55,357 nucleotides of DNA, taken from Pirellula staleyi DSM 6068. GTDB lineage: Bacteria; Planctomycetota; Planctomycetia; Pirellulales; Pirellulaceae. Shown in pieces: positions 27,027-36,789 of the stretch; the first letter of the stretch is position 1, and the number at the start of each line of letters is the position of its first letter. The DNA is taken from NCBI GenBank assembly GCA_945900945.1, contig CAMDKL010000018.1, positions 1 to 55,357 of the forward strand. Reading direction: 5' to 3'. A program made the translations under genes and the position numbers. The notes beneath the pieces were generated by a model. It saw only the letters and a list, made by a program, of their open reading frames with translations, ran no database searches and was not told the origin of the DNA.

Positions 27027-27959
27027 TTACGCTTCCAAACCGATGTCTTCCAAAACCAAAGGTGAGGTGGATTCTACAATCATATCCGGTCGACGGGTGA
27101 AGGTCGGCAAACCTGCTCCAGCCAGAACATTGTCGAGCGAATCTTGACTTTTTGCTACAATCGAGTCTCGCGTCATGCCACCGAAATTGCTTGAATGTCC
27201 AAAAGCGGTAATCGGGCCATCAAACCCATTCTTGCTCAAAACCGAGACGATTCTTACGTTGTCGATGACTCCACTCGTACCAGCCAATTGGCGCATTTTG
27301 AGGCTCGCGTCCGCTACGCTCGGTAACACTTCTGCATCGGCCAATCGCAGAACGGCAACTCGGTTGCCCGGAATCGTCGCCAATTGTTCAAAAGTTCCTC
27401 CACCAACGACCCAATTAAAGGAATCGACAACCAATCCAACACTTTGGTTGGCGCAAGCGTTGAAAAAGGCCAAGAATCCTTCGACGTCTTGAATAAACTT
27501 GAACTGCCGGTTTTCTCTGTTTTCGATAGCAGTCGAAAAATACAACCCAAGCATTACTTTGTTTGCTGCGAAAATTTCGGCAATGCGTTCGACTCGTTTA
27601 CGCAGGACATCAAAATATTCATGGAAAGGCAGTCGGTCTGTCGCCGCTGGCAATCGCAGAAAACCAGCCCTAGCGTTGACTTTTCCTGCGATTTCGATGG
27701 TGGCTGGTAGCAATGCAATTGTCTTTTCAAAGGTCTCGTCATCGCTATCCAGATCGATAGGTGTTTCGAAACCGCTTACCAACATTTTGGCGCTCAATAA
27801 ATAGCGAGCTGCCTTTTCAAATTCGCTCCGCTGTGTCCGCTTAACTAAATCGACGATATCGATGTCCAAACCGCGAAACCCGTAGGTCATAGCCAATTCG
27901 ATCAATTCGCTTTGTCGCCCAGAAACACCCAACACCGTCGCGTTTAAATTCTTGTACAT
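27027..27959 (-). CDS. sugar phosphate isomerase/epimerase-like TIM barrel
   Basis: The 310-residue protein resembles the xylose isomerase-like/AP endonuclease 2 TIM-barrel family: ELAMTYGFRGLDIDI near the start, RVERIAEIFAANKVMLGL in the middle and VGLVVDSFNWVVGGG towards the C-terminus. The usual metal-binding Glu after the central strand (GLEF) appears as GLYF, and the expected His of DxxH is replaced (DSFNW), so metal-dependent catalysis is uncertain. The start is supported by GGGAG 9 bases before the ATG. It is transcribed alone. Confidence 0.72.
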   Translation of the reverse strand: MYKNLNATVLGVSGRQSELIELAMTYGFRGLDIDIVDLVKRTQRSEFEKAARYLLSAKMLVSGFETPIDLDSDDETFEKTIALLPATIEIAGKVNARAGFLRLPAATDRLPFHEYFDVLRKRVERIAEIFAANKVMLGLYFSTAIENRENRQFKFIQDVEGFLAFFNACANQSVGLVVDSFNWVVGGGTFEQLATIPGNRVAVLRLADAEVLPSVADASLKMRQLAGTSGVIDNVRIVSVLSKNGFDGPITAFGHSSNFGGMTRDSIVAKSQDSLDNVLAGAGLPTFTRRPDMIVESTSPLVLEDIGLEA

Positions 27960-28103
27960 TCAGCCAATCTCCCAAATAAAACAGGCGTGCTACGGGCTGG
28001 TTAATCCAACCCTCGACGCACGCAAAAATTGTCGCAGGCCCGGAAATCCTTTGCGGCCTTGAATTTGGACTCCCAATGAGCCCTTAAAAGCGAAAAACAC
28101 CCC

Positions 28104-28385
28104 TCAAAGGGTGGTGAATCCGCATTCGTAGCAGTATCGCAGAAAAGCCTGTGGCTTCCAAGTCGAAACACCAGAAAGGGCTGTTGGCCAATTGGCCACA
28201 AGTTCGCCGGCGGCTTCCATACCATCCAAATCGATCGCCGGCATCGAGGAAATGGCAGGCTCTGCAACCAAATGGTCGTAGATGGAATCGCATTCAAAAA
28301 AACTGGAGATTGGGTACGATATTAAACATGTAATTTCGGCGGTGCCTCCCAAGCCAGCTATTGACTCCGAGTGAATTGAGCCCAA
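28104..28385 (-). CDS. uncertain small protein or gene remnant
   Basis: A 93-residue frame from a TTG start runs on the minus strand through the 400-base gap between the isomerase and glnE. The stretch DSIYDHLVAEPAISSMPAIDLDGMEAAGELVANWP has protein-like composition, but the frame overlaps the start of glnE, has no ribosome site and matches nothing I know. It could be a decayed gene. I see nothing else in 27960-28360. Confidence 0.25.
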   Translation of the reverse strand: MGSIHSESIAGLGGTAEITCLISYPISSFFECDSIYDHLVAEPAISSMPAIDLDGMEAAGELVANWPTALSGVSTWKPQAFLRYCYECGFTTL

Positions 28386-31300
28386 ACATCAGCAACACAG
28401 CTAATCAACGATGGCAAGTTTTGGGGGTAGATAACGCGGGCCTAACCGCAATCCATGACTTGCTGATTTTGGCATCGGATACGGATCTCCGTGACAGTCT
28501 CGTCGCCCAGCTGGATCCGCTTCTGGCCCGGTTCCCGAATTTGCGTCGTGGGCTTGCTCCGTTGCATCGATTCGTTGAGAACACTCGAATTCCAAATAGC
28601 TTTATTGTCTTTTTAGACAGGGATCGTGATGCGCTCCCATTGTTGCTGCAAATCCTATCGATTGAATCGACCGCTGTGGAGTGGCTGATTTCGGATCCCG
28701 ATAGTTTCGATTGGCTTCGGATGAGTGCTGGCCAATCGGTCGATCCTGAACATCTAAAAGACATACTCATTAGTGAAATCCAAAATTTAGAAGACGAAGA
28801 GCAAATCCTTGCAAGTATGCAACGGTTTCGCCGGCGGGAGTCATTGCGAGTTATTTGCTCCTTTTGTCTGCAAGATATGTCGCCGGAAGCGGTTGCCCAG
28901 CAACTTTCTTGGATAGCTGACGCAGGCATTGCTGCATCGTTGATCGCCGCAAACGCAGAACGTAAATCGGATCGTCGATCGCGATCCCAAAAATCAGGCC
29001 CGATTTTGGATTTATCGGACTCCCTCGCGGCGATAGGACTTGGTGCGCTCGGCGGACAAGAGCTTGAACTCGATGGCCCGCTCGAAATGGTTCTCTTGAC
29101 TGATACGGAACACGTTCAAGATGAGGCAAGAGAGTCGTTTATTACCGATGAATTGCAACGCTTGGCACAGCGGGCGATCGCGATTTTGACGGATCGCCAA
29201 GGACTTGGGTATTCGGTTGTTTTTCCATACAATTCCGAGGACAGCAGCCCGGCCAACGTCCACTTGCATGACTATCGTCGATGGATTCAGACGATTGAAA
29301 ATCACGGTCGAACCTGGCAACGTCTAACACTGCTCAAGAGTCGGTATCTGGCCGGAAATTCTGGAATAGCGTTGCGATTTCTTGATGAGTTCCCCACACT
29401 CGTCTACCGACGCTATTTGACGCGAGCCGATATCGCGGGCATTGGAGCTCTCAAACGCAAGATCGATCGGGAAGGTAAGGCGCTCGAGAGAGCTCAGCCG
29501 GACGGGCCTGGCTGGTCGCTGGAATTATTGTTTGGATGGAAACGCGAGATAGAATTCCTGACCCAGTTTTTGCAACTGATCCATGGCGGAGAAGTGACTC
29601 AGATTAGGATTGCCAATACTGTCCAAGCGATAAATTCCTTAACGCAATCGGGTTGCTTCACCGAGCAGGAGAGATCGATTCTGGTATCCGCCCACAATCG
29701 GTTTTCTCAGACTATCTTTGCTCTGCAATTGCGAGATCCATTTGCGGCCAAAGGACTAAATCCAGGTAGAATCGAGGAATCGAAAAACTCAATCGCATGG
29801 CAACTCTCGTACGATGGCGAAACGGCTCGCGACCAACTGGATGCAGATTTGGCCGACTCCTGGAACAAGGTCAAGAAAATCCGCAATCACTTGCGAGGGG
29901 AAGTTTTTGCCGATGAAAACCAAGCGTCCGACGAAACCGATCTGATTCTAGATCCGAATCCAAAGCCGGAGTGGATTGACGCTCTCCTTGCTAAATACCT
30001 TTTCAAGCAATCGAATGCGGCTTATCGGTTCCTAATGGAGCTTTCACGCGAAGAAGTTTCCATACTATCAACCCGTCGGTGTCGCCATTTCCTGTCGAGC
30101 ATCGCCACGCAACTGCTGACGAAAATCAGCGAGACACCCGATCCTGACTTGACGCTCGAAAATCTTGCAGTCAGTTGCCGGTCGCTGGGTGGCAAGGGTG
30201 TTTTGTGGGAACTGTTCAATGTGCATGAGCCTTCGCTCGATCTCTATATTCGACTGTGCGGTGCCAGTCCCTATTTGATAGGAATTCTAACAACTAACCC
30301 GGGGATGATCGATGAACTGCTCGACTCGTTGATGCTCAACAGGCTTCCGACGGAACAACAATTGGGATTAATGCTACACGAATTATGTCGAGGTGCTGAG
30401 GACATTGAGCCGATCATTCATTCCTTTAAGAATGCGAGGCATTTAAATGTCGGTGTGCGGGACATCCTCGGCAAGGAAAGTATTACCGACACGCATCGAG
30501 CCCTGTCGGATATCGCCGATGTATGTTTGCATCAAACCGTTGATTGGCAGTATGGACGGTTGGTTAAGCGATTTGGTGTCCCAACGACGAACGATGGTCA
30601 AGTCTGCCGATTTGGGGTGGTGGCACTTGGCAAGCTCGGAGCGCGTGAGCCAAACTACCACAGCGATATTTCGTTGTTGTTCTTGTACGACTCGGATGGA
30701 ACGACGCGACCGCTTGGTTCAGGCCGCCATCACGAACCCATTTCGACCGAATATTTCTTTCTTCAGCTTGCACAAAAAGTAGCTCAGGCAGCCAACCGTG
30801 TTTGGCGAAGTGGCCGATTGTATGAGACCAAAAATTGGATGATCTCACCCAATCGAAATACAACACTGGCGTGGAAGCTCGATGAATTTCAGCGTTTCTT
30901 AATCGAGTCGGACGATCTTGCGCTGCAACGCCAACAGCTTTGCAATGCGAGATGCATCTTAGGCGAACCTTCGTTTCAACGCCTGATTGACCAGGCAGTC
31001 GTTGGCATCCTTCGATCGCGAGCATGGACTGATGAAGACAACATGCTTGCACTGTCGACGCGCAAACAACTAGAAATCACTGCTGGTGTTCGCAATATCA
31101 AACGAGGCGTGGGTGGTACCATGGACGTGGAGTACATCGCACAGCTGCTGATGCTGCGAAACGTTGCGACCAGACCCGAGATATTCGTCGCAGGAACGCT
31201 AGAAGCGATTGAACGTCTCCAAGTTGCGGGCCTTGTAGAGCCCAAGGATGCAGATGCCTTGAAGAATGGCTACAACTTTTTGCGAGGGGTAGAATCCGGT

Positions 31301-31465
31301 TTGCGACTGATGAACACGCTTGCTCGACATGACTTGCCAATTTCGGACAACGAGTTGTCTCGATTAGCATACGTGTTGAATTTGAAAGATGGGGAAGAAC
31401 TCGTTCAACAGTGCGAACAATTTCGCCAATCGCACCGTTGCCTATTCGCAAAGTATCTGGCATGA
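28361..31465 (+). CDS. glnE: glutamine synthetase adenylyltransferase/deadenylase (GlnE), altered active sites
   Basis: GlnE adenylylates and deadenylylates glutamine synthetase in response to PII. The 1034-residue protein has the GlnE plan: two nucleotidyltransferase domains with helical domains between them (VRDILGKESITDTHRALSDIAD, RNIKRGVGGTMDVEYIAQLL). Normal domains carry G-K-L-G-G-x-E-x-N-x-x-S-D-x-D. Here the N-terminal copy reads GALGGQELELDGPLEM (227-243), with both acids lost, and the C-terminal copy reads GKLGAREPNYHSDIS, keeping Asp769 but having Ser771 for the second Asp. Activity may therefore be reduced or absent in either half. The start is a TTG with no clear ribosome site. 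The stop overlaps cobS by ATGA. glnB and glnD are about 8-10 kb away. Confidence 0.87.
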   Translation: MTPSELSPNISNTANQRWQVLGVDNAGLTAIHDLLILASDTDLRDSLVAQLDPLLARFPNLRRGLAPLHRFVENTRIPNSFIVFLDRDRDALPLLLQILSIESTAVEWLISDPDSFDWLRMSAGQSVDPEHLKDILISEIQNLEDEEQILASMQRFRRRESLRVICSFCLQDMSPEAVAQQLSWIADAGIAASLIAANAERKSDRRSRSQKSGPILDLSDSLAAIGLGALGGQELELDGPLEMVLLTDTEHVQDEARESFITDELQRLAQRAIAILTDRQGLGYSVVFPYNSEDSSPANVHLHDYRRWIQTIENHGRTWQRLTLLKSRYLAGNSGIALRFLDEFPTLVYRRYLTRADIAGIGALKRKIDREGKALERAQPDGPGWSLELLFGWKREIEFLTQFLQLIHGGEVTQIRIANTVQAINSLTQSGCFTEQERSILVSAHNRFSQTIFALQLRDPFAAKGLNPGRIEESKNSIAWQLSYDGETARDQLDADLADSWNKVKKIRNHLRGEVFADENQASDETDLILDPNPKPEWIDALLAKYLFKQSNAAYRFLMELSREEVSILSTRRCRHFLSSIATQLLTKISETPDPDLTLENLAVSCRSLGGKGVLWELFNVHEPSLDLYIRLCGASPYLIGILTTNPGMIDELLDSLMLNRLPTEQQLGLMLHELCRGAEDIEPIIHSFKNARHLNVGVRDILGKESITDTHRALSDIADVCLHQTVDWQYGRLVKRFGVPTTNDGQVCRFGVVALGKLGAREPNYHSDISLLFLYDSDGTTRPLGSGRHHEPISTEYFFLQLAQKVAQAANRVWRSGRLYETKNWMISPNRNTTLAWKLDEFQRFLIESDDLALQRQQLCNARCILGEPSFQRLIDQAVVGILRSRAWTDEDNMLALSTRKQLEITAGVRNIKRGVGGTMDVEYIAQLLMLRNVATRPEIFVAGTLEAIERLQVAGLVEPKDADALKNGYNFLRGVESGLRLMNTLARHDLPISDNELSRLAYVLNLKDGEELVQQCEQFRQSHRCLFAKYLA

Positions 31466-32307
31466 CCGCCGACAGCGAAAACGCGAAACCACTCATTTCG
31501 CCGAAGTGGGCTTTCTTGACTGCGGTGCAGTTCCTGACACGAATACAAGTGCCGAGGGCCATGAGTGGCTCGATGGTACAAACCCAATCGGCGCTACAAG
31601 CCTCGGTCGTTTACTTTCCTCTCGTGGGCGTACTCATTGGTCTTTCTACAACCCTAACTTATTGTGTTTCCGGTTACTTTTGGTCACCCTGGATTGCGGC
31701 GATCCTAGCCATTGCAGCCGAAGCGTTCTTGACGGGCGCTTTTCATGAAGATGCACTCGCCGACGCGACTGATGCGCTCGGAGGTGGTTGGACGCGCGAG
31801 CAAGTGCTCGAGATATTAAAGGATTCTCGACATGGGACTTATGGCGTGTTGGCGTTGGTCGTCGGTGTTTCCTTGCGGATCGCTTTGATTGCGAATTTGG
31901 GTTGGTCGATGGCTTGGCTCGCGATCCCTTTTTCCTCAGGGATTGGGAGATGGTCCATATTAATTATGATGCATAGCTTGGAACCGATCACGGATCGGCA
32001 TACGATGGCCCGTGATGTCGGCGCAAAACCTGGTGCAAGAACGATTCTGATTGGCGCGGTAGGACCAGTGGCTGCCTTTGCTGTTGCGCTCGCCGGCTCT
32101 TGCGTCCTTGCGGAGGGAGCATCGTTCACTTATTTGCTGACGGAGGCAGGCGTCCGTTTTCTAATGGCGGTTTCGTTTTCGTTGCTATTGACTTGGTATT
32201 ACGCTCGACTTGTGCATCGACGCGTGGGTGGTGTCACTGGTGATTTCCTTGGCGCAAACTGCTACCTGGTGCAACTGGTGTCGCTCCTGGCGATGCAGCC
32301 CAAATAG
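31462..32307 (+). CDS. cobS: adenosylcobinamide-GDP ribazoletransferase
   Basis: CobS joins adenosylcobinamide-GDP and alpha-ribazole in the last steps of cobalamin synthesis at the inner membrane. The family signature is clear: FHEDALADATDALGGG followed by ILKDSRHGTYGVLAL. Several membrane segments and a C-terminal RRVGGVTGDFLGA motif agree. I start it at ATG 31462, which overlaps the glnE stop by ATGA, giving 281 residues; the open frame back to 31411 lies inside glnE. No other cobalamin gene is in the window. Confidence 0.93.
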   Translation: MTADSENAKPLISPKWAFLTAVQFLTRIQVPRAMSGSMVQTQSALQASVVYFPLVGVLIGLSTTLTYCVSGYFWSPWIAAILAIAAEAFLTGAFHEDALADATDALGGGWTREQVLEILKDSRHGTYGVLALVVGVSLRIALIANLGWSMAWLAIPFSSGIGRWSILIMMHSLEPITDRHTMARDVGAKPGARTILIGAVGPVAAFAVALAGSCVLAEGASFTYLLTEAGVRFLMAVSFSLLLTWYYARLVHRRVGGVTGDFLGANCYLVQLVSLLAMQPK

Positions 32308-32366
32308 GATGTGGCGTTTTTCTCGTCGCCCAATGCACTTGCGAGTAGGGTTATGCGATGCGCTCG

Positions 32367-33890
32367 TTAACGCAGAAAGGCGTCGTACAAACCTCCGTCG
32401 ACCGAGATGAGTTGTCCCGTTGTCTTGCTCAAACGCTGGCTGACTAGCAAGAAATACGCTTCGGCCTGGTCTGCCGGCGTGATCGGAGACTTTGTCAACG
32501 TACGATCGGCATAGAACTGAGCAAGTTTCGAGACCAGCGACTCCGTTGGTTCCTCTTCGGTGTAATCGATGCGGTATTTGGCAAGCGAACCAATCACCCG
32601 GTCGCGAGGAAACATGGCGCTGCCCTGAACGACCGTTGCCGGCGCGACACCATTGACACGAACGAGTGGTGCAAGCTCAATGGCGAGTTCTCGCACTAAG
32701 TGATTTGCAGCTGCCTTGCTCGTATCGTAGGCAACGCTTCCTTTCTTTGCGACGGCTGCGTTGGCGCTCGTCGTGAGAACAAGACTACCATGTAACCCTT
32801 GTTCAAGCCAATTCTTACCGGCTTCGTCTGCTACCAAATAGCTGCCGGTCACGTTGATCGCGAACGTCAGCGCCCACTTATCATCGGGAATGTGACCGCT
32901 GGTATCCGAAGGAACAAAAATACCGGCTGTTACGCAAATCGAATCGAACCCACCGTAGGCCAAGCTGACCTGGTCCAACATGGAGCGTATACTAGCACGC
33001 TTAGTTATATCGCATGCAATTCCAACGGCTGGTCCGCAGCGCGAAATCCCGCTTCCAGCAACGCCAATCCCTATCCCATGCCGGTCGGTAATTTCTTTGG
33101 CTGTAGCGTTGGCGGATTCCGCATTCAAGTCAACGCAAACGATGTGAGCTCCCTCACGCACCAAACGATGGGCTGTCTCTTTGCCGATTCCAGATCCAGC
33201 GCCAATCACAATAATGACTTGACGAGCCAACTCCTTTTCATTCGGCATGCGCTTTAGTTTCGCTTCCTCGAGCAACCAATACTCAATAGCTTGCAGAGAC
33301 GGGTTCTTCTTTGAAATATCCTGCATGGTCAAACCCAGTTCGAAACCGGGTCGCATCCATGGCACGTAGGCCATGGTTCCGCCGAAAATTTCTTGAGTGA
33401 GTTCTTGGCATCGGTGACTGGCTGCGATGGAAATAATCGCATTGGGGTGCATATGGTCGACATGCTTGCCAGGCAAAAAACTATGCAGAGGGGTATCGAT
33501 CGACGAGGCTCGCGGGTTTAGGTTGAATGTCGTATGTGTGTACATTCCAACCATATCGTCTTCGGCTTGTCCCTTGTATCCTCTGTCTGGTCGACTCGCA
33601 TACAGCAACTGCATGTCTAAGAGCTTCTGTTGATAGAGCGATGAGAAGTTCTCACGAGTGGAGGTCCGAAGATCGCCGCCGGACCCTTTGACCCAGAGGA
33701 CTTCGGTCTCGCTCCCGTTAAGAGGGTCCTTTTCTGAAATCTTGGCCGAGGTGTTTCCGCCACCGGTATTCGTAATTCGCTGATCGGAACCGAGTAGATT
33801 GGATCGATAGATGAGTCGGCCAACCGGATCGCAACTTGCTGCTTTTTTATCGTCCCATGCATAACGGATGAATCTATATGAATTCATCAT
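32367..33890 (-). CDS. bifunctional rhamnulose-phosphate aldolase/dehydrogenase with internal deletion
   Basis: This family (TIGR02632) fuses a class II rhamnulose-1-phosphate aldolase to a short-chain dehydrogenase and is usually about 680-700 residues. This one has 507. The N-terminal aldolase is recognisable (GGGNTSAK at 43-50, KGSGGDL at 68-74, and HMHPN at 146-150). After NPSLQ (about residue 200) the sequence jumps straight to IEYWLLEEAKLKRMP, which normally comes after the aldolase C-terminus. The missing part includes the GHGLF-like segment with a metal ligand. The dehydrogenase is complete: GAGSGIG at 230-236 and YDTSKAA. I expect a working dehydrogenase and an inactive aldolase. The gene is alone, convergent with cobS. 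Confidence 0.85.
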   Translation of the reverse strand: MMNSYRFIRYAWDDKKAASCDPVGRLIYRSNLLGSDQRITNTGGGNTSAKISEKDPLNGSETEVLWVKGSGGDLRTSTRENFSSLYQQKLLDMQLLYASRPDRGYKGQAEDDMVGMYTHTTFNLNPRASSIDTPLHSFLPGKHVDHMHPNAIISIAASHRCQELTQEIFGGTMAYVPWMRPGFELGLTMQDISKKNPSLQAIEYWLLEEAKLKRMPNEKELARQVIIVIGAGSGIGKETAHRLVREGAHIVCVDLNAESANATAKEITDRHGIGIGVAGSGISRCGPAVGIACDITKRASIRSMLDQVSLAYGGFDSICVTAGIFVPSDTSGHIPDDKWALTFAINVTGSYLVADEAGKNWLEQGLHGSLVLTTSANAAVAKKGSVAYDTSKAAANHLVRELAIELAPLVRVNGVAPATVVQGSAMFPRDRVIGSLAKYRIDYTEEEPTESLVSKLAQFYADRTLTKSPITPADQAEAYFLLVSQRLSKTTGQLISVDGGLYDAFLR

Positions 33891-33969
33891 CTCAACCTAA
33901 CAGGGGAACGTGAACGGGTTCGATTAGCCATAAGATACCAAATGTTTAGTTAGACGGGGCTGCCCAGCC

Positions 33970-36789
33970 TTAGCGTCGGCTGGGTGTCGAAACTGGAATC
34001 GTGTTCTGTTCGATTTCCAGTGTCTCGTCAGGAGAGTATGGGCGAGTTGGCAAGTCTGCCTTTCGGGTAGGCATAATCATTTCTGCTTTGAGATTTGCGA
34101 TCGAAGCTCGCATTTCTCCTCTTGTTTCTAGATGAAGCCGAATGGCTCGCTCCTTGGTTACAAAACGAATCAGACTGAATCGACGCCAAGAATATTGCGA
34201 TATGTCGGCTGATGAAATCAATTGGCCAAGTGATTCACCGCCGATACTGTCGCAAACCAATAGTCCGCTCTGTTTTTCTCCGGTAGGCGAATCGATCCGC
34301 ACCAGTCCTTCAATATGAACCATGGCACCTTCAGGAGCGATGATCGGAGGGGACGAAACTCGCATCACGGCGCCTCCATATCCTGATGGAATTGGCTGGT
34401 TGTTGATAGGCTTTGTGGCAAGTACTAACGTGGGGCTACCGTCAGGCCCATTTGCTCCAATGACACAGTCACTTTCGACATTTTCGGTGAGACGCCGATC
34501 CACTTGCCAGAGCGATTGGTAAAGCTGAGCCGTATCCTCGAATGGAACTCCTGGTACTGTCAGGGATTGCCAACTTCGTCCCGCGAGCACCCGATTGAAT
34601 TCCCAATGGAGCGGCAACGAAAGTGGCGATGCCAAGAGAGGGCTACTTTGAATAGCTCCGAATTGCGAAGCCGCTTCATCCCAGGAACCTCGCACGATAC
34701 GCTGGGCAACCAACAGCGATTGATCGGACGCTTTCAAAGATTGTTGGAAATTCGAACGCGCCAAGTACTGGGTCGAATCACGGTGCAACGACTGAGCGCG
34801 ACGGATCTCTTCCCAACGCGGATCGTTAGGCGGGACACGCTGAGCGACCAAGGACATTTGGCCAATTTCAAGTATTTGTTCGGCGACGTCAATTCGGGAT
34901 GCTACGAGACTCGGGGCGAGCCGTGGCAGCTGGTCTTGCAAATAGGCGACTGGCTTGGAATCGACCGCGGTAACGATTTGTTCGATGATACCGGGGCGAT
35001 CTATTACAACCAGCAAACCGGTTGGTGTCTGCTCTGCACGAATCGTCTCCATTTCACAGTGAGTGATGCGAAAAACTTTTCGCAATTGACCTGACATTGG
35101 CAACGTAATCTTAATGCGATCGGTAGTCGGCGCTATCGAACAAATCTGATCCATGGGTCCAGACGCAACGACGATGGCTAGTTGACTATTGGGTGTTTCG
35201 AGGACCATCGCTGTATGATTTGGTGAATCGGTCGCTATGTTCTGCCAGGATGATTGTCCGGCACGAATCCAGGGCATCAACAGCTCTATCTCTTGGTTGA
35301 TTCCCGCATAGCCCTGGCTGCGTGCCATCGAAGTTGGGTCGCCTGAATCGAGTGGCGAGCCTGATCGAAAGATAAAGCCCCGAGCCCCTTGCATCATGCT
35401 TCGATAGAACTGCAACCGGATTTGTAGCAAATCGTAATCGACGAGGCGGCTTGCTTCTTCCCGCAATGCCTTCGTCGCTATTGCCTTTTGGGTTATCCAT
35501 TCATCAGGCATCTGGGTAACGATCGAAGTCAACGGAATCGATCGACCAGCCAACGGACGGAGATCGGACTGATTGATCGCCGCAGCTTCGCTGGCAGAGC
35601 GCACGCGCGTCGTGATCGGCAGTGGCACAGCCAACAAATCGCTAAGCCTGCTATACGGACCGTACATCTCCATCGCCTCGCCTACTATTGGGCGAGCCAT
35701 CGAAGGTGGAAATCGCGCTAATTTGGAGACAAGATTGCGAGTCTGTTGCAAATTGGATTGATCGAGTGTCATTCCGATCTGCCAGCCTTGAACATGTCGA
35801 AAGTCGTTTGCAAACCTTTCGGTGGGAACCAAGTCGGGGGGCCGGGCGATGACTCCTATTTGCGACCGAGCCGCTTGCTCGATGACGAGTGGGTCGTTTG
35901 GGTTGTTCGTGATGATTGCATTGAACCCAAGGGACTTGAGGTAGTCTAAGCTTTCTCCTTGATGGAGAATCCATCTGGGTACCGTTGCCTGTAAGCTGCG
36001 AAGTTGTTCTTGGACCGACATGGTTGAGGGATCTCGCATAGCATCCAAGGAAATGCTCTCTCGGACGGCGATGGATGTCGGAGCAACCATGCCGTCGACC
36101 TGCAAGTCATCAACCTTCAGCTTGATCGTACCAGGATCCGAATAGACGCTGAGCACCACGCCGTCGATGAAAGCGTCCTGCAAATCGATACTTGGCCCCA
36201 ATAGAGTACGTAGATACCTGATACGATCCTCGAATTGCGGAATGACTGAAGCAATGCGAGATTCCGACCAGCGCCCGCCGCCGTCGGTTGGTGTCCCGAA
36301 GAGGACTTCCGTAACAGGATCGTGCGTTGCTGGATGCGTGCTGCGAGGAAAAACGACTCGGAAACCGATTCGCAATCCGCTTTGCGCTGAGAGGATGCGC
36401 ATGGACGCGTTCAAGTCGTTAATGACAGCGCAAGGTTCGATCGGGTAGATAAGGTAAACTTTGCTGCCGGCTCCGAACGAGGTCTCTATGATTTCGAGAC
36501 CGGGTTCTGTTTTTCTAAATGGCGACAATTGCGCTTTAGCATCGCTTTGCCAAAGTCGGAATTTGGGTTGCGACTCATCGAACGAATCGAACAGTTGAGC
36601 GTTAGCCTTGAGCGGTGCAGTCATGATGAAAATGATCACCCATGCAACGAAGCGCCAACGAAAAAACAACCCAGCTGTTTCAAGCGGCCGGCGGGTTGAC
36701 TTTTTGCAACAAAGTGCGAATGAATAGTGGAGAATAAGAAACATGAGAAGCAACCTGACGTGCAAGATCGTAAGTCTCGCTTGTAGCAT
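33970..36789 (-). CDS. large secreted protein, unknown function
   Basis: The frame encodes 939 residues. Two hydrophobic stretches lie near the N-terminus (about 9-27 and 44-62); the second, ending in PLKANAQ, looks like a real signal peptide, so the true start may be internal, near residue 40. After it comes a beta-rich region (LFDSFDESQPKFRLWQ to VDDLQVDG), then a part reminiscent of a glycoside hydrolase-like TIM barrel (YLKSLGFNAIITNNPND, GWQIGMTLD, ARGFIFRSGSPLDSGDP), and a C-terminal carbohydrate-binding-like beta domain (GLVRIDSPTGEKQSGLLVCD). I cannot name catalytic residues. It is transcribed singly. Confidence 0.7.
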   Translation of the reverse strand: MLQARLTILHVRLLLMFLILHYSFALCCKKSTRRPLETAGLFFRWRFVAWVIIFIMTAPLKANAQLFDSFDESQPKFRLWQSDAKAQLSPFRKTEPGLEIIETSFGAGSKVYLIYPIEPCAVINDLNASMRILSAQSGLRIGFRVVFPRSTHPATHDPVTEVLFGTPTDGGGRWSESRIASVIPQFEDRIRYLRTLLGPSIDLQDAFIDGVVLSVYSDPGTIKLKVDDLQVDGMVAPTSIAVRESISLDAMRDPSTMSVQEQLRSLQATVPRWILHQGESLDYLKSLGFNAIITNNPNDPLVIEQAARSQIGVIARPPDLVPTERFANDFRHVQGWQIGMTLDQSNLQQTRNLVSKLARFPPSMARPIVGEAMEMYGPYSRLSDLLAVPLPITTRVRSASEAAAINQSDLRPLAGRSIPLTSIVTQMPDEWITQKAIATKALREEASRLVDYDLLQIRLQFYRSMMQGARGFIFRSGSPLDSGDPTSMARSQGYAGINQEIELLMPWIRAGQSSWQNIATDSPNHTAMVLETPNSQLAIVVASGPMDQICSIAPTTDRIKITLPMSGQLRKVFRITHCEMETIRAEQTPTGLLVVIDRPGIIEQIVTAVDSKPVAYLQDQLPRLAPSLVASRIDVAEQILEIGQMSLVAQRVPPNDPRWEEIRRAQSLHRDSTQYLARSNFQQSLKASDQSLLVAQRIVRGSWDEAASQFGAIQSSPLLASPLSLPLHWEFNRVLAGRSWQSLTVPGVPFEDTAQLYQSLWQVDRRLTENVESDCVIGANGPDGSPTLVLATKPINNQPIPSGYGGAVMRVSSPPIIAPEGAMVHIEGLVRIDSPTGEKQSGLLVCDSIGGESLGQLISSADISQYSWRRFSLIRFVTKERAIRLHLETRGEMRASIANLKAEMIMPTRKADLPTRPYSPDETLEIEQNTIPVSTPSRR

